The translations under genes were made by a program, and so were the position numbers. Shown in pieces: positions 1 to 8,157 of a stretch of DNA of 10,125 nucleotides (position 1 is the stretch's first letter; the number at the start of each line of letters is the position of its first letter). Under the pieces are notes generated by a model. That model saw nothing but the letters and a program-made list of their open reading frames with translations, did not search any database and had not been told where the DNA came from. Origin of the DNA: an uncultured Collinsella sp. (lineage in GTDB: Bacteria; Actinomycetota; Coriobacteriia; Coriobacteriales; Coriobacteriaceae); NCBI GenBank assembly GCA_900545445.1, contig UQZH01000062.1, positions 1 to 10,125 of the forward strand, read 5' to 3'.

Positions 1-1
1 T

Positions 2-3000
2 CCCATGGCCCAGCAGGGCAAGGCGCCGCTCGCCTCGATGGGTATCGATGCGCCGCTGGCCTGCCTGTCCAAGAAGACGCGCTCGTTCTTCGACTACTTC
101 TATCAGCTGTTCGCTCAGGTCACGAATCCGCCCATCGACGCCCTTCGCGAGCATATGGTCACCTCGACCACGCTCTACCTGGGCAACCACGGCAACCTGC
201 TCGAGGACTCCCGTACGGCCTGCCAGCTGGTGCGCCTGGAGCGCCCACTGCTGAGCGAGGAGGAGTTCGAGCGTATCTGCGCCATCGACCGCGTGGGCTT
301 TAAGACCCGCCGTTTCCGTGCCGTCTACCGCCGCGACGCGGGTGAGGGCGCGCTGCAGGCTGCACTCAAGCAGCTTGCCGAAGACGTCGAGGCCGCGGTT
401 CGCGATGGCGTGAACATCGTGGTGCTGAGCGACCGTGCTGCGGCGGGCGAGGTCCCTGTACCGTCGCTGCTCGCCGTGGGCTGCGTGCACAACCACCTGA
501 TCCGCGCCGGCGTGCGCACCTTTGCCGACATCGTGGTGGAGTGTGGCGACGCCGTGTCCCCGCACGACTTTGCGGCGCTGGTGGGCTACTCCGCGAGCGG
601 CATCTATCCGTACAACGCGCATGCGTGCATTCGCGACTTGGCGGCGCACGGCGATCTGGACGTGACAGCTGAGCAGGGCATCGCCAACTACAACAAGGCT
701 GCGACCGCCGGCATCGTCTCCATCATGTCTAAGATGGGCATCTCCACGGTGCAGAGCTACCACTCTGCGCAGATCTTCGAGGCCGTGGGCTTCACTCCGG
801 AGTTCGTCAACGCGTACTTCGCCGGCACGGTGAGCCGTGTGGGCGGTATGGGTGTCGAGGACGTCGAGCGCGAGCAAAACGAGCGCTACGACGCCGCGCT
901 CGCTATCCTTAAGAGCCCGGCTCCCGATCAACTGCCCACGCTGGGTCTGACCAAGTGGCGCCCGCTCGGCGGCGAGGATCACCTCATCGATCCGCAGACT
1001 GTCTACTTGCTGCGGACCGCCTGCCGTGAGGACAGCTACGACACCTTTAAGGAGTACAGCGCCCGCCTGCACCGCACCGGCCGTGCCGTGCGTTTGCGTG
1101 ACCTGCTGGACTTTAATGCCAACGGTCGCACGCCGGTTTCGCTCGACGAGGTGGAGCCCGCGCTTAACATCGTCCGCCGCTTTAACACCGGCGCCATGTC
1201 GTATGGCTCCATCAGCAAAGAGGCACACGAGTGCATGGCCATCGCCATGAACCGCCTGCACGGTCGTTCCAACTCGGGCGAGGGCGGCGAGGATCCGCGT
1301 CGCGAGACCCCGCTGGCCAACGGTGACTCCAAGAATTCCGCCATCAAGCAGGTGGCAAGCGCGCGCTTTGGCGTGACGAGCCGCTACCTGTGCAGCGCCT
1401 TCGAGATTCAGATCAAGATGGCCCAGGGCGCCAAGCCCGGTGAGGGCGGTCACCTGCCCGGCAAGAAGGTCTACCCCTGGATTGCCGAGGTCCGTCAGTC
1501 CACGCCCGGCATCGGCCTGATTTCGCCTCCGCCGCACCACGACATCTACTCCATCGAGGACTTGGCAGAGCTTATCTTCGATCTTAAGAACGCCAACCCC
1601 GGCGCGCGCGTGTCGGTCAAGCTGGTCAGCGAGGCCGGCGTCGGCACCATCGCCACCGGCGTGGCCAAGGGCGCTGCCGACAAGATCTTGATCAGCGGCC
1701 ACAACGGCGGCTCCGGTGCTGCGGCGCGCGATTCGATCTGGCACGCCGGTCTGCCGCTGGAGCTTGGCCTTGCCGAGGCTCAACAGACGTTGCTGCAAAA
1801 CGGCCTGCGCTCGCGCGTGGTGCTCGAGGCCGACGGCAAGCTCATGGACGGTACCGATGTCGCCGTTGCCTGCCTGTTGGGTGCCGAGGAGTTTGGCTTT
1901 GCGACCATGCCGCTCATCTCCATGGGCTGCCTCATGCAGCGCGACTGCCAGCAGGATACCTGCCCGGCCGGCATCGCTACGCAAAACTGCCGCCTGCGTC
2001 GCGGCTTCCGCGGCAAGCCAGAGCACGTCGAGCACTTTATGCTCTTTGTTGCCGAGCAGCTGCGTGAGGTCATGGCGAGCCTGGGCTTCCGCACCGTCGA
2101 CGAGATGGTCGGCCATCCCGAGTGCCTGCGCCAGATCGAGGTCCCGGGCAACCGCAAGGCCAACCTGCTCGATCTGTCGCCCGTGCTGGCAAGCGCGACC
2201 TGTGAGTTTGGTGCCCACATCCCGGGCGCCGACGGCCGTCACTTCCTGCCCCAGATGGCTGCGGACAGCGAGCTCGACAAGACGCTCGACTCCACGCTGT
2301 TTGTGCCCTATACGGCCGATGCCCGTGCGCACCTGCGCCCGATTCGCTTCCGCGCCGACATCGCCAACGTCAACCGTTGCGTGGGCACCATCTTGGGCAA
2401 CGCGGTGACCAAGGCGCATCCCGAGGGCCTGCCCGCCGGCTCCATCACCATCGATTGCGATGGTTCGGCCGGTCAGAGCTTTGGTGCCTTCCTGCCGCGC
2501 GGCATTACGCTCAACGTGTGCGGCGACGCCAACGATTACTTTGGCAAGGGCCTTTCGGGCGGCGAGGTGTCGGTGCGCCCCAATCCGCATGCGACCTACA
2601 AGTTCGACGAGAACATCATCGTGGGCAACGTTGCGTTCTTTGGTGCTACGAGCGGCCGCGGCTTCATTAACGGTCTTGCCGGCCAGCGTTTTGCCGTGCG
2701 TAACTCCGGTGCCACCGTGGTGGTCGAGGGCTGCGGCAATCATGGCTGCGAGTACATGACGGGCGGTCTGGCGCTCATCTTGGGCGAGGTCGGGCAGAAC
2801 TTCGCCGCAGGTATGACGGGTGGCGTGGCTTATGTCTTCGATCAGTACGGCACGCTCGATGCCCGCGTGAACCACGAGAGCGTTGAGCTCAAGGCCCCGA
2901 CGGCCGGCGAGCTGGCGCAGATTCGTGCGCTCATCCAGGAGCACGTGGACGCGACGCAGAGCCCGCGCGGCATTAAGCTGCTCTACAGCTTTGAGACGAT

Positions 3001-3232
3001 GAGCAAACACTTTGTGAAGGTCATTCCGACCGAGTACGAGCGCGTGCTGGCGATTGTCGCCGCCGCCGAGGCCATCGGTAAGACGCATGCGCAGGCCGAG
3101 GAGCTGGCGTTTGACATTGTGACCGGTCGCGCGAGTGCCGCGGATGTCGCTCGCTTTGATGTGGCGGGTGGTGTCGCTGGCGCTGCGCCCGCCACCGCCA
3201 GCTCTGTTGCTTCGACCAAGAAGGAGGCGTAA
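2..3232 (+). CDS. gltB: Glutamate synthase large subunit (GltB), 5' end outside window
   Basis: Large (alpha) subunit of bacterial glutamate synthase (GOGAT), which reductively transfers the glutamine amide to 2-oxoglutarate. About 1,076 codons are visible against roughly 1,500 for the family. The missing part is the N-terminal glutaminase domain with its catalytic Cys, and the ATG at 5 is internal because the frame is open to the window edge. Counting that ATG as residue 1: a central linker domain opens with the family-typical stretch around FAQVTNPPID; the FMN-binding TIM barrel begins near MSYGS (398) and includes SNSGEGGEDPRR, KPGEGGHLPGKK and GHNGGSGA. The [3Fe-4S] cysteines are C642, C648 and C653 (C-x5-C-x4-C). 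The GXGXG beta-helix domain runs from about 775 to 1000 with regularly spaced Gly motifs. The tail is Ala/Val-rich and low in complexity. gltD follows after 5 bases, so the two are surely one operon. Confidence 0.97.
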   Translation, partial: PMAQQGKAPLASMGIDAPLACLSKKTRSFFDYFYQLFAQVTNPPIDALREHMVTSTTLYLGNHGNLLEDSRTACQLVRLERPLLSEEEFERICAIDRVGFKTRRFRAVYRRDAGEGALQAALKQLAEDVEAAVRDGVNIVVLSDRAAAGEVPVPSLLAVGCVHNHLIRAGVRTFADIVVECGDAVSPHDFAALVGYSASGIYPYNAHACIRDLAAHGDLDVTAEQGIANYNKAATAGIVSIMSKMGISTVQSYHSAQIFEAVGFTPEFVNAYFAGTVSRVGGMGVEDVEREQNERYDAALAILKSPAPDQLPTLGLTKWRPLGGEDHLIDPQTVYLLRTACREDSYDTFKEYSARLHRTGRAVRLRDLLDFNANGRTPVSLDEVEPALNIVRRFNTGAMSYGSISKEAHECMAIAMNRLHGRSNSGEGGEDPRRETPLANGDSKNSAIKQVASARFGVTSRYLCSAFEIQIKMAQGAKPGEGGHLPGKKVYPWIAEVRQSTPGIGLISPPPHHDIYSIEDLAELIFDLKNANPGARVSVKLVSEAGVGTIATGVAKGAADKILISGHNGGSGAAARDSIWHAGLPLELGLAEAQQTLLQNGLRSRVVLEADGKLMDGTDVAVACLLGAEEFGFATMPLISMGCLMQRDCQQDTCPAGIATQNCRLRRGFRGKPEHVEHFMLFVAEQLREVMASLGFRTVDEMVGHPECLRQIEVPGNRKANLLDLSPVLASATCEFGAHIPGADGRHFLPQMAADSELDKTLDSTLFVPYTADARAHLRPIRFRADIANVNRCVGTILGNAVTKAHPEGLPAGSITIDCDGSAGQSFGAFLPRGITLNVCGDANDYFGKGLSGGEVSVRPNPHATYKFDENIIVGNVAFFGATSGRGFINGLAGQRFAVRNSGATVVVEGCGNHGCEYMTGGLALILGEVGQNFAAGMTGGVAYVFDQYGTLDARVNHESVELKAPTAGELAQIRALIQEHVDATQSPRGIKLLYSFETMSKHFVKVIPTEYERVLAIVAAAEAIGKTHAQAEELAFDIVTGRASAADVARFDVAGGVAGAAPATASSVASTKKEA
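3221..3227 (+). promoter_or_regulatory. Ribosome binding site of gltD inside the end of gltB
   Basis: AAGGAGG lies within the last Lys-Glu-Ala codons of gltB, 10 bases before the gltD ATG at 3238. It fixes the gltD start and suggests translational coupling of the two subunits. Confidence 0.8.
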
Positions 3233-3237
3233 GTGCC

Positions 3238-4719
<1,482 letters not shown>

Positions 4720-4732
4720 GGTAGTCATTCAG

Positions 4733-4772
4733 GCGCGTCCCCAACGACTAGTCATTGGGGACGCGCTTTTTT
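4733..4772 (+). terminator. Intrinsic terminator of the gltBD operon
   Basis: A perfect 12-bp stem, GCGCGTCCCCAA (4733-4744) with TTGGGGACGCGC (4755-4766), is followed directly by TTTTTT at 4767-4772. The 10-base loop contains the palindrome GACTAGTC. It starts 13 bases after the gltD stop. The stem is also built from a repeat unit (see 4733-4790). Confidence 0.9.
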
Positions 4773-4790
4773 GTCTAGTCGTCGGGGACA
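4733..4790. repeat. Triplicated CTAGTCRTYGGGGAC unit
   Basis: The unit GACTAGTCRTYGGGGAC occurs three times in 58 bases. One copy is inverted (complement of 4737-4753) and two are direct (CTAGTCATTGGGGACG at 4748-4763 and CTAGTCGTCGGGGACA at 4775-4790, 13 of 16 matching, 27 bases apart). The first two overlap at GACTAGTC and together make the terminator stem. The pattern resembles REP-type repeats with a GGGGAC head, but no transposase is in the window to confirm that. Confidence 0.6.
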
Positions 4791-4897
4791 CTCTTAACGT
4801 CTGACTGCTCATTTGCTGACGTGCGGGTTCGCGGCGCCTTGCTGTTTTCGTGATGGCTGCGGCTGGCAAGCTCAAAATCTCTGTTTATTTGTCTATG

Positions 4898-4961
4898 TTT
4901 AACTGGGGTTTTGCTTCGGTATAACGTATCGGTCAAGCGTTCTGTCAAGTGCTTGGTCAGC
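4898..4961 (+). promoter_or_regulatory. Weak promoter candidate and 12-base phased GTCA repeats
   Basis: In the 342-base gap before the next gene, TATAAC (4920-4925) is a fair -10, but its -35 (TTTAAC at 4898-4903, 16-base spacer) matches only about half of the consensus. Just downstream, GTCAAG (4932), GTCAAG (4944) and GTCAGC (4956) sit exactly 12 bases apart, as an operator might. The stretch 4795-4930 is clearly richer in A+T than the coding DNA. Nothing else was recognised here apart from the terminator and the RBS hairpin. Confidence 0.25.
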
Positions 4962-5014
4962 ATCTGGTTTGCAGCCTTATGCCCATTTCGTCCGCGCTGG
5001 CGGCGACCACCGGC

Positions 5015-5056
5015 CCTCCTCGTAAGCTCAAATTGAGGTCCATCAGTTTGAGGAGG
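5015..5056 (+). promoter_or_regulatory. Ribosome binding site with upstream anti-SD complement
   Basis: The Shine-Dalgarno GAGGAGG (5050-5056) stands 5 bases before the ATG at 5062. CCTCCTC at 5015-5021 is its perfect 7-base complement, so the leader could fold and hide the RBS. A competing stem, CTCAAA (5027-5032) with TTTGAG (5047-5052), overlaps the same SD bases, and a second TTGAGG decoy lies at 5034-5039. The SD is certain enough to set the start; the switching role is inference. Confidence 0.5.
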
Positions 5057-5061
5057 ATGCC

Positions 5062-5769
5062 ATGACTGACCAAGTTTTTGACCGAGCACAGCTGGCCGAA
5101 GCCGTCGGCAACGATATTGCCGACATGGCTCACTTTTGGATGCTGCGGAAGTTTCAATTCCTGGAGCCGGCGCGCGAGCAGTTCGAGATTATCGTCGATC
5201 CGTGGCTCAGCTATTGCGAGGAACCTTCTCAAAACGAAATCATGGCCTACAACATGGCGTTTACCGATTGGCTGCTGTTTGAGCGCCCCTATTACCACGG
5301 CAAGACGCTGTTGGAGCTGTATGTGGATGAGCCGCCAGCGTCAATTTCTCCTGCTTCGCTCGGGCGACTTAAGCAGGTGCGTGACACGCAGCATTTCTCG
5401 CGCTTTGGCATTTTAGACAAGGATTCCGCGACTGGCATGGTCGTGCTGAAGGATACGCGCACCGACCGTCGCTTTGACGTCTACGACCCACATATCGTGC
5501 AAAAGGAGCACTGGAACGATGGCGCGATTGCGGTGCGACTTGCGTGCGTCGACGATGTCTGGCTGACGGCGGGGCAGCTCTACCTGTATGACATCGCGCG
5601 CCTGAGCGACACGGCGGTCGACGGGCCGGGCGCGGTGCATCCCGAGGACCTGGAGGACGGTTTCGATACCTCGTGCATCAGCTTCTTTTTGCGCCTGGTC
5701 CGTGACATCATGGGCGCCCAGGGGCGGTACGTAAAGTCGCTCAACATCTACGAGCAGGAGTGGGAGTAG
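5062..5769 (+). CDS. Uncharacterised 235-residue protein, resembles core of SEC-C-type proteins
   Basis: No catalytic motif is visible, and I cannot assign a function. The protein is soluble and acidic, without signal peptide, membrane segment or cysteine cluster. An alpha-helical N-terminal half (1-110) contains FTDWLLFERPYYHGKTLLELY, and a beta-rich segment (about 115-180) contains GMVVLKDTRTDRRFDVYD and VWLTAGQLYLYD. This order (helical region, hydrophobic 'DW...F....GKTLLELY' line, then a small barrel with a 'L.D..T...Y.V' turn) recalls the central part of bacterial proteins that often end in a zinc-binding SEC-C motif. Here that motif is absent and the protein ends in a helix rich in charged residues (LNIYEQEWE). 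The likeness is from memory of the family pattern, not an alignment. The start is supported by GAGGAGG at 5050. It appears monocistronic, flanked by a terminator and a repeat region. Confidence 0.85.
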   Translation: MTDQVFDRAQLAEAVGNDIADMAHFWMLRKFQFLEPAREQFEIIVDPWLSYCEEPSQNEIMAYNMAFTDWLLFERPYYHGKTLLELYVDEPPASISPASLGRLKQVRDTQHFSRFGILDKDSATGMVVLKDTRTDRRFDVYDPHIVQKEHWNDGAIAVRLACVDDVWLTAGQLYLYDIARLSDTAVDGPGAVHPEDLEDGFDTSCISFFLRLVRDIMGAQGRYVKSLNIYEQEWE

Positions 5770-5805
5770 GGGGTGTGACTGGTGTCGCCCTGCTGCCTTG
5801 ACTTT

Positions 5806-5862
5806 GTCTCAATCTGTAACGTTTGGCGGCTGTTTGGGCCCGTAACTGTTACAGATTGAGAC
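5806..5862. repeat. Palindromic repeat, copy 1 (15-27-15)
   Basis: GTCTCAATCTGTAAC (5806-5820) and its perfect complement GTTACAGATTGAGAC (5848-5862) flank a 27-base spacer containing GGGCCC at 5836-5841. The right arm also begins a smaller palindrome, GTAACTGTTAC (5842-5852). There is no T-run on either side, so it is not a standard terminator. The 10-mer TTGGCGGCTG in the spacer (5823) recurs between the two copies (5869). Confidence 0.8.
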
Positions 5863-5886
5863 GGAAGGTTGGCGGCTGCCGAAAGA

Positions 5887-5941
5887 TCTCGATCTGTAAC
5901 ATCAAGGGGCCCAATAACCCTGTACCTGTTACAGATCGAGA
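5887..5941. repeat. Palindromic repeat, copy 2 (14-27-14)
   Basis: TCTCGATCTGTAAC (5887-5900) and GTTACAGATCGAGA (5928-5941) are perfectly complementary around a 27-base spacer with GGGCCC at 5907-5912. The arms lie exactly 80 bases from those of copy 1 and differ by one base on each side (A to G, T to C), so pairing is kept. GGGCCC sits 6 bases from the left end here but 6 bases from the right end in copy 1, so the spacers align best when one copy is inverted. The rest of this 322-base gap (5942-6020) holds only G- and C-run stretches with no clear feature. Confidence 0.8.
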
Positions 5942-6020
5942 CATTCCCCTGATGTTGCTGGGGTGGGGCTGCAACGTATTCCGTCCCCCACATCCCCTCG
6001 TCCTTCCGTTAACCGATATG

Positions 6021-6052
6021 TTCGACTTTAGATCGCTGCATTAGGTGATAAT
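6021..6052 (+). promoter_or_regulatory. Promoter candidate of the amidohydrolase gene
   Basis: GATAAT at 6047-6052 matches five of six -10 bases. The best -35-like hexamer, TTCGAC at 6021-6026, has a 20-base spacer, longer than usual. Transcription would begin near 6059, leaving a leader of about 33 bases with the RBS at 6077-6085. Confidence 0.45.
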
Positions 6053-6076
6053 GGACAAATGTTCAAGTTAATCGTG

Positions 6077-6085
6077 AGGGAGGAG
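6077..6085 (+). promoter_or_regulatory. Ribosome binding site deciding the amidohydrolase start
   Basis: AGGGAGGAG lies 6 bases before the ATG at 6092. An in-frame ATG at 6059 would put this purine run inside the coding region, has no SD of its own and coincides with the expected transcription start, so 6092 is preferred. Confidence 0.75.
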
Positions 6086-6091
6086 CTCGAT

Positions 6092-7462
6092 ATGGCGTCT
6101 GCCGATCGTTCCACGTTGTTTATCAATGCGACCATCCTAGATGGTTCGGAACATATGGAGCCGCAGCCCGACATGGCCGTGGCCGTTGAGCGCGGTGTCA
6201 TCACGTGGATGGGGCCGAGTGCTGTGGCGCAGGCGCCTGCAGGTGCCGAGGTCATCGACCTGGCAGGTGCGTATCTCATGCCAGGCCTCATCAATATGCA
6301 TGTGCATCTGTGCGGTTCGGGCAAGCCGGTTTCGGCGGGCGATGCAGGCGCGCTGATGAAGAAGCTCGATAATCCCGTGGGGCGCGCCATCGTGCGCCAT
6401 ATTCTTAAGGGCAGCGCCCAACAACAACTGGCAAGCGGCGTGACCACGGTGCGCGGCGCGGGCGACCCACTGTTTGCCGACATCGCCGTTCGTAATGCCA
6501 TCGACGCCGGCAAGTATCAAGGTCCTCGCCTGGTGGCGCCGGGAACGGGCGTCACGGTGCCGGGCGGCCATGGTGCGGGCTTGTTCGCCCAGGTGGCAAA
6601 CAGTCCCGCCGAGGCAGCCGAACAGGTGCGCGACCTGTATGCGCGCGGTGCCGACGTCATTAAGCTGTTCGTAACGGGCGGTGTGTTCGATGCGACCGAG
6701 GTGGGCGAGCCGGGCGTGCTGCGTATGCCGGTGGAGGTTGCCGCGGCGGCGTGCAAGGCGGCGCACGATATGGGCCTTCCGGTCATGGCCCATGTCGAGA
6801 GCACCGAAGGTGTGAAGGCCGCGCTTCAGGCCGGCGTCGACACAATCGAGCACGGCGCTCCGATGACCCCCGAGATCCTGGAGCTGTACCGCGGTGCCGC
6901 GGGAACACAGCTCGAGGGACGCGCGCCGAGCGTGACCTGCACGATCAGTCCGGCGCTGCCGTTTGTGTTGCTCGATCCGGAAAAGACCCATTCGACTGAT
7001 ACGCAAAAGAAGAACGGCGACATCGTGTGCTCGGGCATTATCGAGAGTGCTCGTGCGGCGCTGGAAGCCGGTATCAAGGTGGGCTTGGGCACGGATTCGA
7101 GCTGCCCGTTCGTGACCCAGTACGACATGTGGCGCGAGGTGGCCTATTTTGCCAAGTACGTGGGCGTGAGCAATGCGTTTGCACTGCACACGGCCACGCA
7201 GGTCAATGCTGAGCTGCTGGAGCTGGGCGGCGAGACCGGTACGATCGAGTGCGGCAAGGCGGCCGACATTTTGGTGACGCGCGAGAGCCCTCTGGATGAC
7301 CTGTGCGCTCTGCGTGAGCCAATGCACGTGATGTGCCGCGGCAACCTGGTGCGCAAGCTGAAGGTCAAGCACATCCCCGAGGTTGACACCGAGCTCGACG
7401 CGATTATGGCTATGCCGGCAGAAGCTCTGGCAGAGGAGCTCGCTCGCGACGGCGTAGCTTAG
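6092..7462 (+). CDS. Metal-dependent amidohydrolase (imidazolonepropionase/prolidase-like)
   Basis: Cytoplasmic hydrolase of the amidohydrolase superfamily, 456 residues from the chosen start. All expected metal ligands are visible: H70 and H72 in MHVHL, K191 in VIKLFVTGG (a candidate carboxylated Lys bridging two metals), H234 in MAHVES, H254 in TIEHGAP and D335 in GLGTDSSCP. The N-terminal strands (1-60) and the segment around GTIECGKAADILV (about 385-400) form the beta-sandwich that flanks the barrel in this group. The set with bridging Lys points to the branch holding Xaa-Pro dipeptidases, molinate-hydrolase-like enzymes and many uncharacterised gut enzymes; the histidine-pathway imidazolonepropionase is less likely because no hut genes are nearby. 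The substrate is unknown, perhaps a dipeptide or N-acyl amino acid. The gene seems to be transcribed alone, between its own promoter and a strong terminator. Confidence 0.93.
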   Translation: MASADRSTLFINATILDGSEHMEPQPDMAVAVERGVITWMGPSAVAQAPAGAEVIDLAGAYLMPGLINMHVHLCGSGKPVSAGDAGALMKKLDNPVGRAIVRHILKGSAQQQLASGVTTVRGAGDPLFADIAVRNAIDAGKYQGPRLVAPGTGVTVPGGHGAGLFAQVANSPAEAAEQVRDLYARGADVIKLFVTGGVFDATEVGEPGVLRMPVEVAAAACKAAHDMGLPVMAHVESTEGVKAALQAGVDTIEHGAPMTPEILELYRGAAGTQLEGRAPSVTCTISPALPFVLLDPEKTHSTDTQKKNGDIVCSGIIESARAALEAGIKVGLGTDSSCPFVTQYDMWREVAYFAKYVGVSNAFALHTATQVNAELLELGGETGTIECGKAADILVTRESPLDDLCALREPMHVMCRGNLVRKLKVKHIPEVDTELDAIMAMPAEALAEELARDGVA

Positions 7463-7512
7463 GCGCTGGCGCGACGGGGCGATAGCTTCATCGAATGATG
7501 TCGCTCCATGCA

Positions 7513-7547
7513 AAAAGCCGAGGTCTCAACACGAGGCCTCGGCTTTT
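7513..7547. terminator. Bidirectional intrinsic terminator
   Basis: AAAAGCCGAGG (7513-7523) pairs perfectly with CCTCGGCTTTT (7537-7547) around a 13-base loop. The A-run and T-run serve both strands: it ends the + strand amidohydrolase gene (stop 7462) and the - strand zinc-ribbon gene (stop 7570). Confidence 0.9.
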
Positions 7548-7569
7548 AATTTGTCCTATGGTGTAGCGG

Positions 7570-8043
7570 CTAGGAGCGAGTTTCCATCTTGGCGTGGCAC
7601 TTGGGGCAGGTGACGCGGATCTTGCCCTTGCCCTTGGGAACAGAGAGCATCTGGCCGCAGTTGGGGCACTTGAGGTATGCCGTGGTTTTGCGGCCCTTCC
7701 ACATCTTCTTGGCCGTACGCTTGGCACGCTCAAAGTCTTCCTTGCTCGTTCCAGCTGCGCGCGAGGTGCTGGCCGCTGCAGTTCCACCGCCCAAGCTGGC
7801 GACGAACTTGCCGAGGCCGGGGACGTTTGCGGTCGCCGTGACAAAAGCATCGTTCTCCTTGCGGCGGGCGTCGATGTTTTTGGACAGGCCGCGCAGCACG
7901 CCGAGTACGATTACGGCGATGGCAATCCAGCTGAGCCACTGGATGCGGGCCATCGATCCGATCATCGCGATGATAATGCCTGCGAAGCCCAGCACGACGG
8001 TGAGTTCGTCGGCGCCGTTGCGACCCTTCATAAAGTCATTCAT
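7570..8043 (-). CDS. Small membrane protein with C-terminal zinc ribbon
   Basis: A 157-residue protein of unknown function. Two hydrophobic segments, about 14-31 (LTVVLGFAGIIIAMIGSM) and 36-53 (WLSWIAIAVIVLGVLRGL), form a membrane hairpin. A Lys/Arg-rich cytoplasmic stretch and an Ala/Ser/Gly-rich linker (74-100) follow. The C-terminus is a zinc ribbon with C126-P-N-C129 and C146-P-K-C149. Family knowledge allows roles such as membrane-anchored nucleic-acid or protein binding, but nothing in the sequence chooses among them. The start has a modest AAAGG about 9 bases upstream. It lies downstream of csoR in the same orientation, yet a large palindrome and a possible own -10 box separate it from the copper genes, so membership of that operon is doubtful. 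Confidence 0.85.
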   Translation of the reverse strand: MNDFMKGRNGADELTVVLGFAGIIIAMIGSMARIQWLSWIAIAVIVLGVLRGLSKNIDARRKENDAFVTATANVPGLGKFVASLGGGTAAASTSRAAGTSKEDFERAKRTAKKMWKGRKTTAYLKCPNCGQMLSVPKGKGKIRVTCPKCHAKMETRS

Positions 8044-8078
8044 GCAGAACTGCCTTTCATTTCGCTATGCTGCACGCC

Positions 8079-8084
8079 TTTATA
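8079..8084 (-). promoter_or_regulatory. -10 box candidate for the zinc-ribbon gene
   Basis: Read on the - strand this is TATAAA, about 35 bases before the start codon. No good -35 lies at the normal distance; TTGACC (8108-8113 on the - strand), part of the neighbouring palindrome, is 23 bases away, which is too far for a standard promoter. Confidence 0.3.
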
Positions 8085-8090
8085 CCCGAT

Positions 8091-8157
8091 TTGGTGCAAA
8101 GGGGACAGGTCAATCTGCACCAAGGTGGTGCAAACGTACCCGTCCCCAATGCACCAA
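8091..8157. repeat. Nested TGCACC/GGGGAC palindrome abutting csoR
   Basis: The outer arms at 8091-8110 and 8138-8157 are complementary at 17 of 20 positions (TTGGTGCA, then GGGGAC, then GGT). Inside, TGCACC (8116-8121) and GGTGCA (8127-8132) form a second hairpin with a 5-base loop. The hexamer GGTGCA/TGCACC thus occurs four times in 63 bases. The outer arm ends one base before the csoR stop codon. There is no T-run, so ordinary termination is unlikely. GGGGAC heads plus an inner hairpin are typical of REP-like elements mobilised by Y1 transposases; none is present here. Confidence 0.7.

Noticed and set aside
4775..5089. Open frame of 104 codons on the - strand in the gltD downstream gap
   Set aside because: Low-complexity charged product overlapping the repeat, the leader and the start of the next gene; no credible SD.
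5806..5941. CRISPR-like array (repeats with similar-length spacers)
   Set aside because: The repeated segments are inverted arms, only two units exist, and there are no cas genes nearby.
5942..6000. G-run and C-run stretch that might form a hairpin
   Set aside because: Only short, interrupted pairing is possible and no family or T-run supports a function.
5823..6044. Open frame of 73 codons on the + strand over the paired palindromes
   Set aside because: It consists mostly of repeat sequence, has no SD, and ends at the amidohydrolase promoter.
6059..6091. Upstream in-frame ATG for the amidohydrolase
   Set aside because: No SD before it, it lies at the predicted transcription start, and a strong SD precedes the ATG at 6092.
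6137..7513. Open frame of 458 codons on the - strand opposite the amidohydrolase gene
   Set aside because: Shadow of a gene with all catalytic residues; the product is His/Arg-rich with no motif, and it overlaps the terminator.
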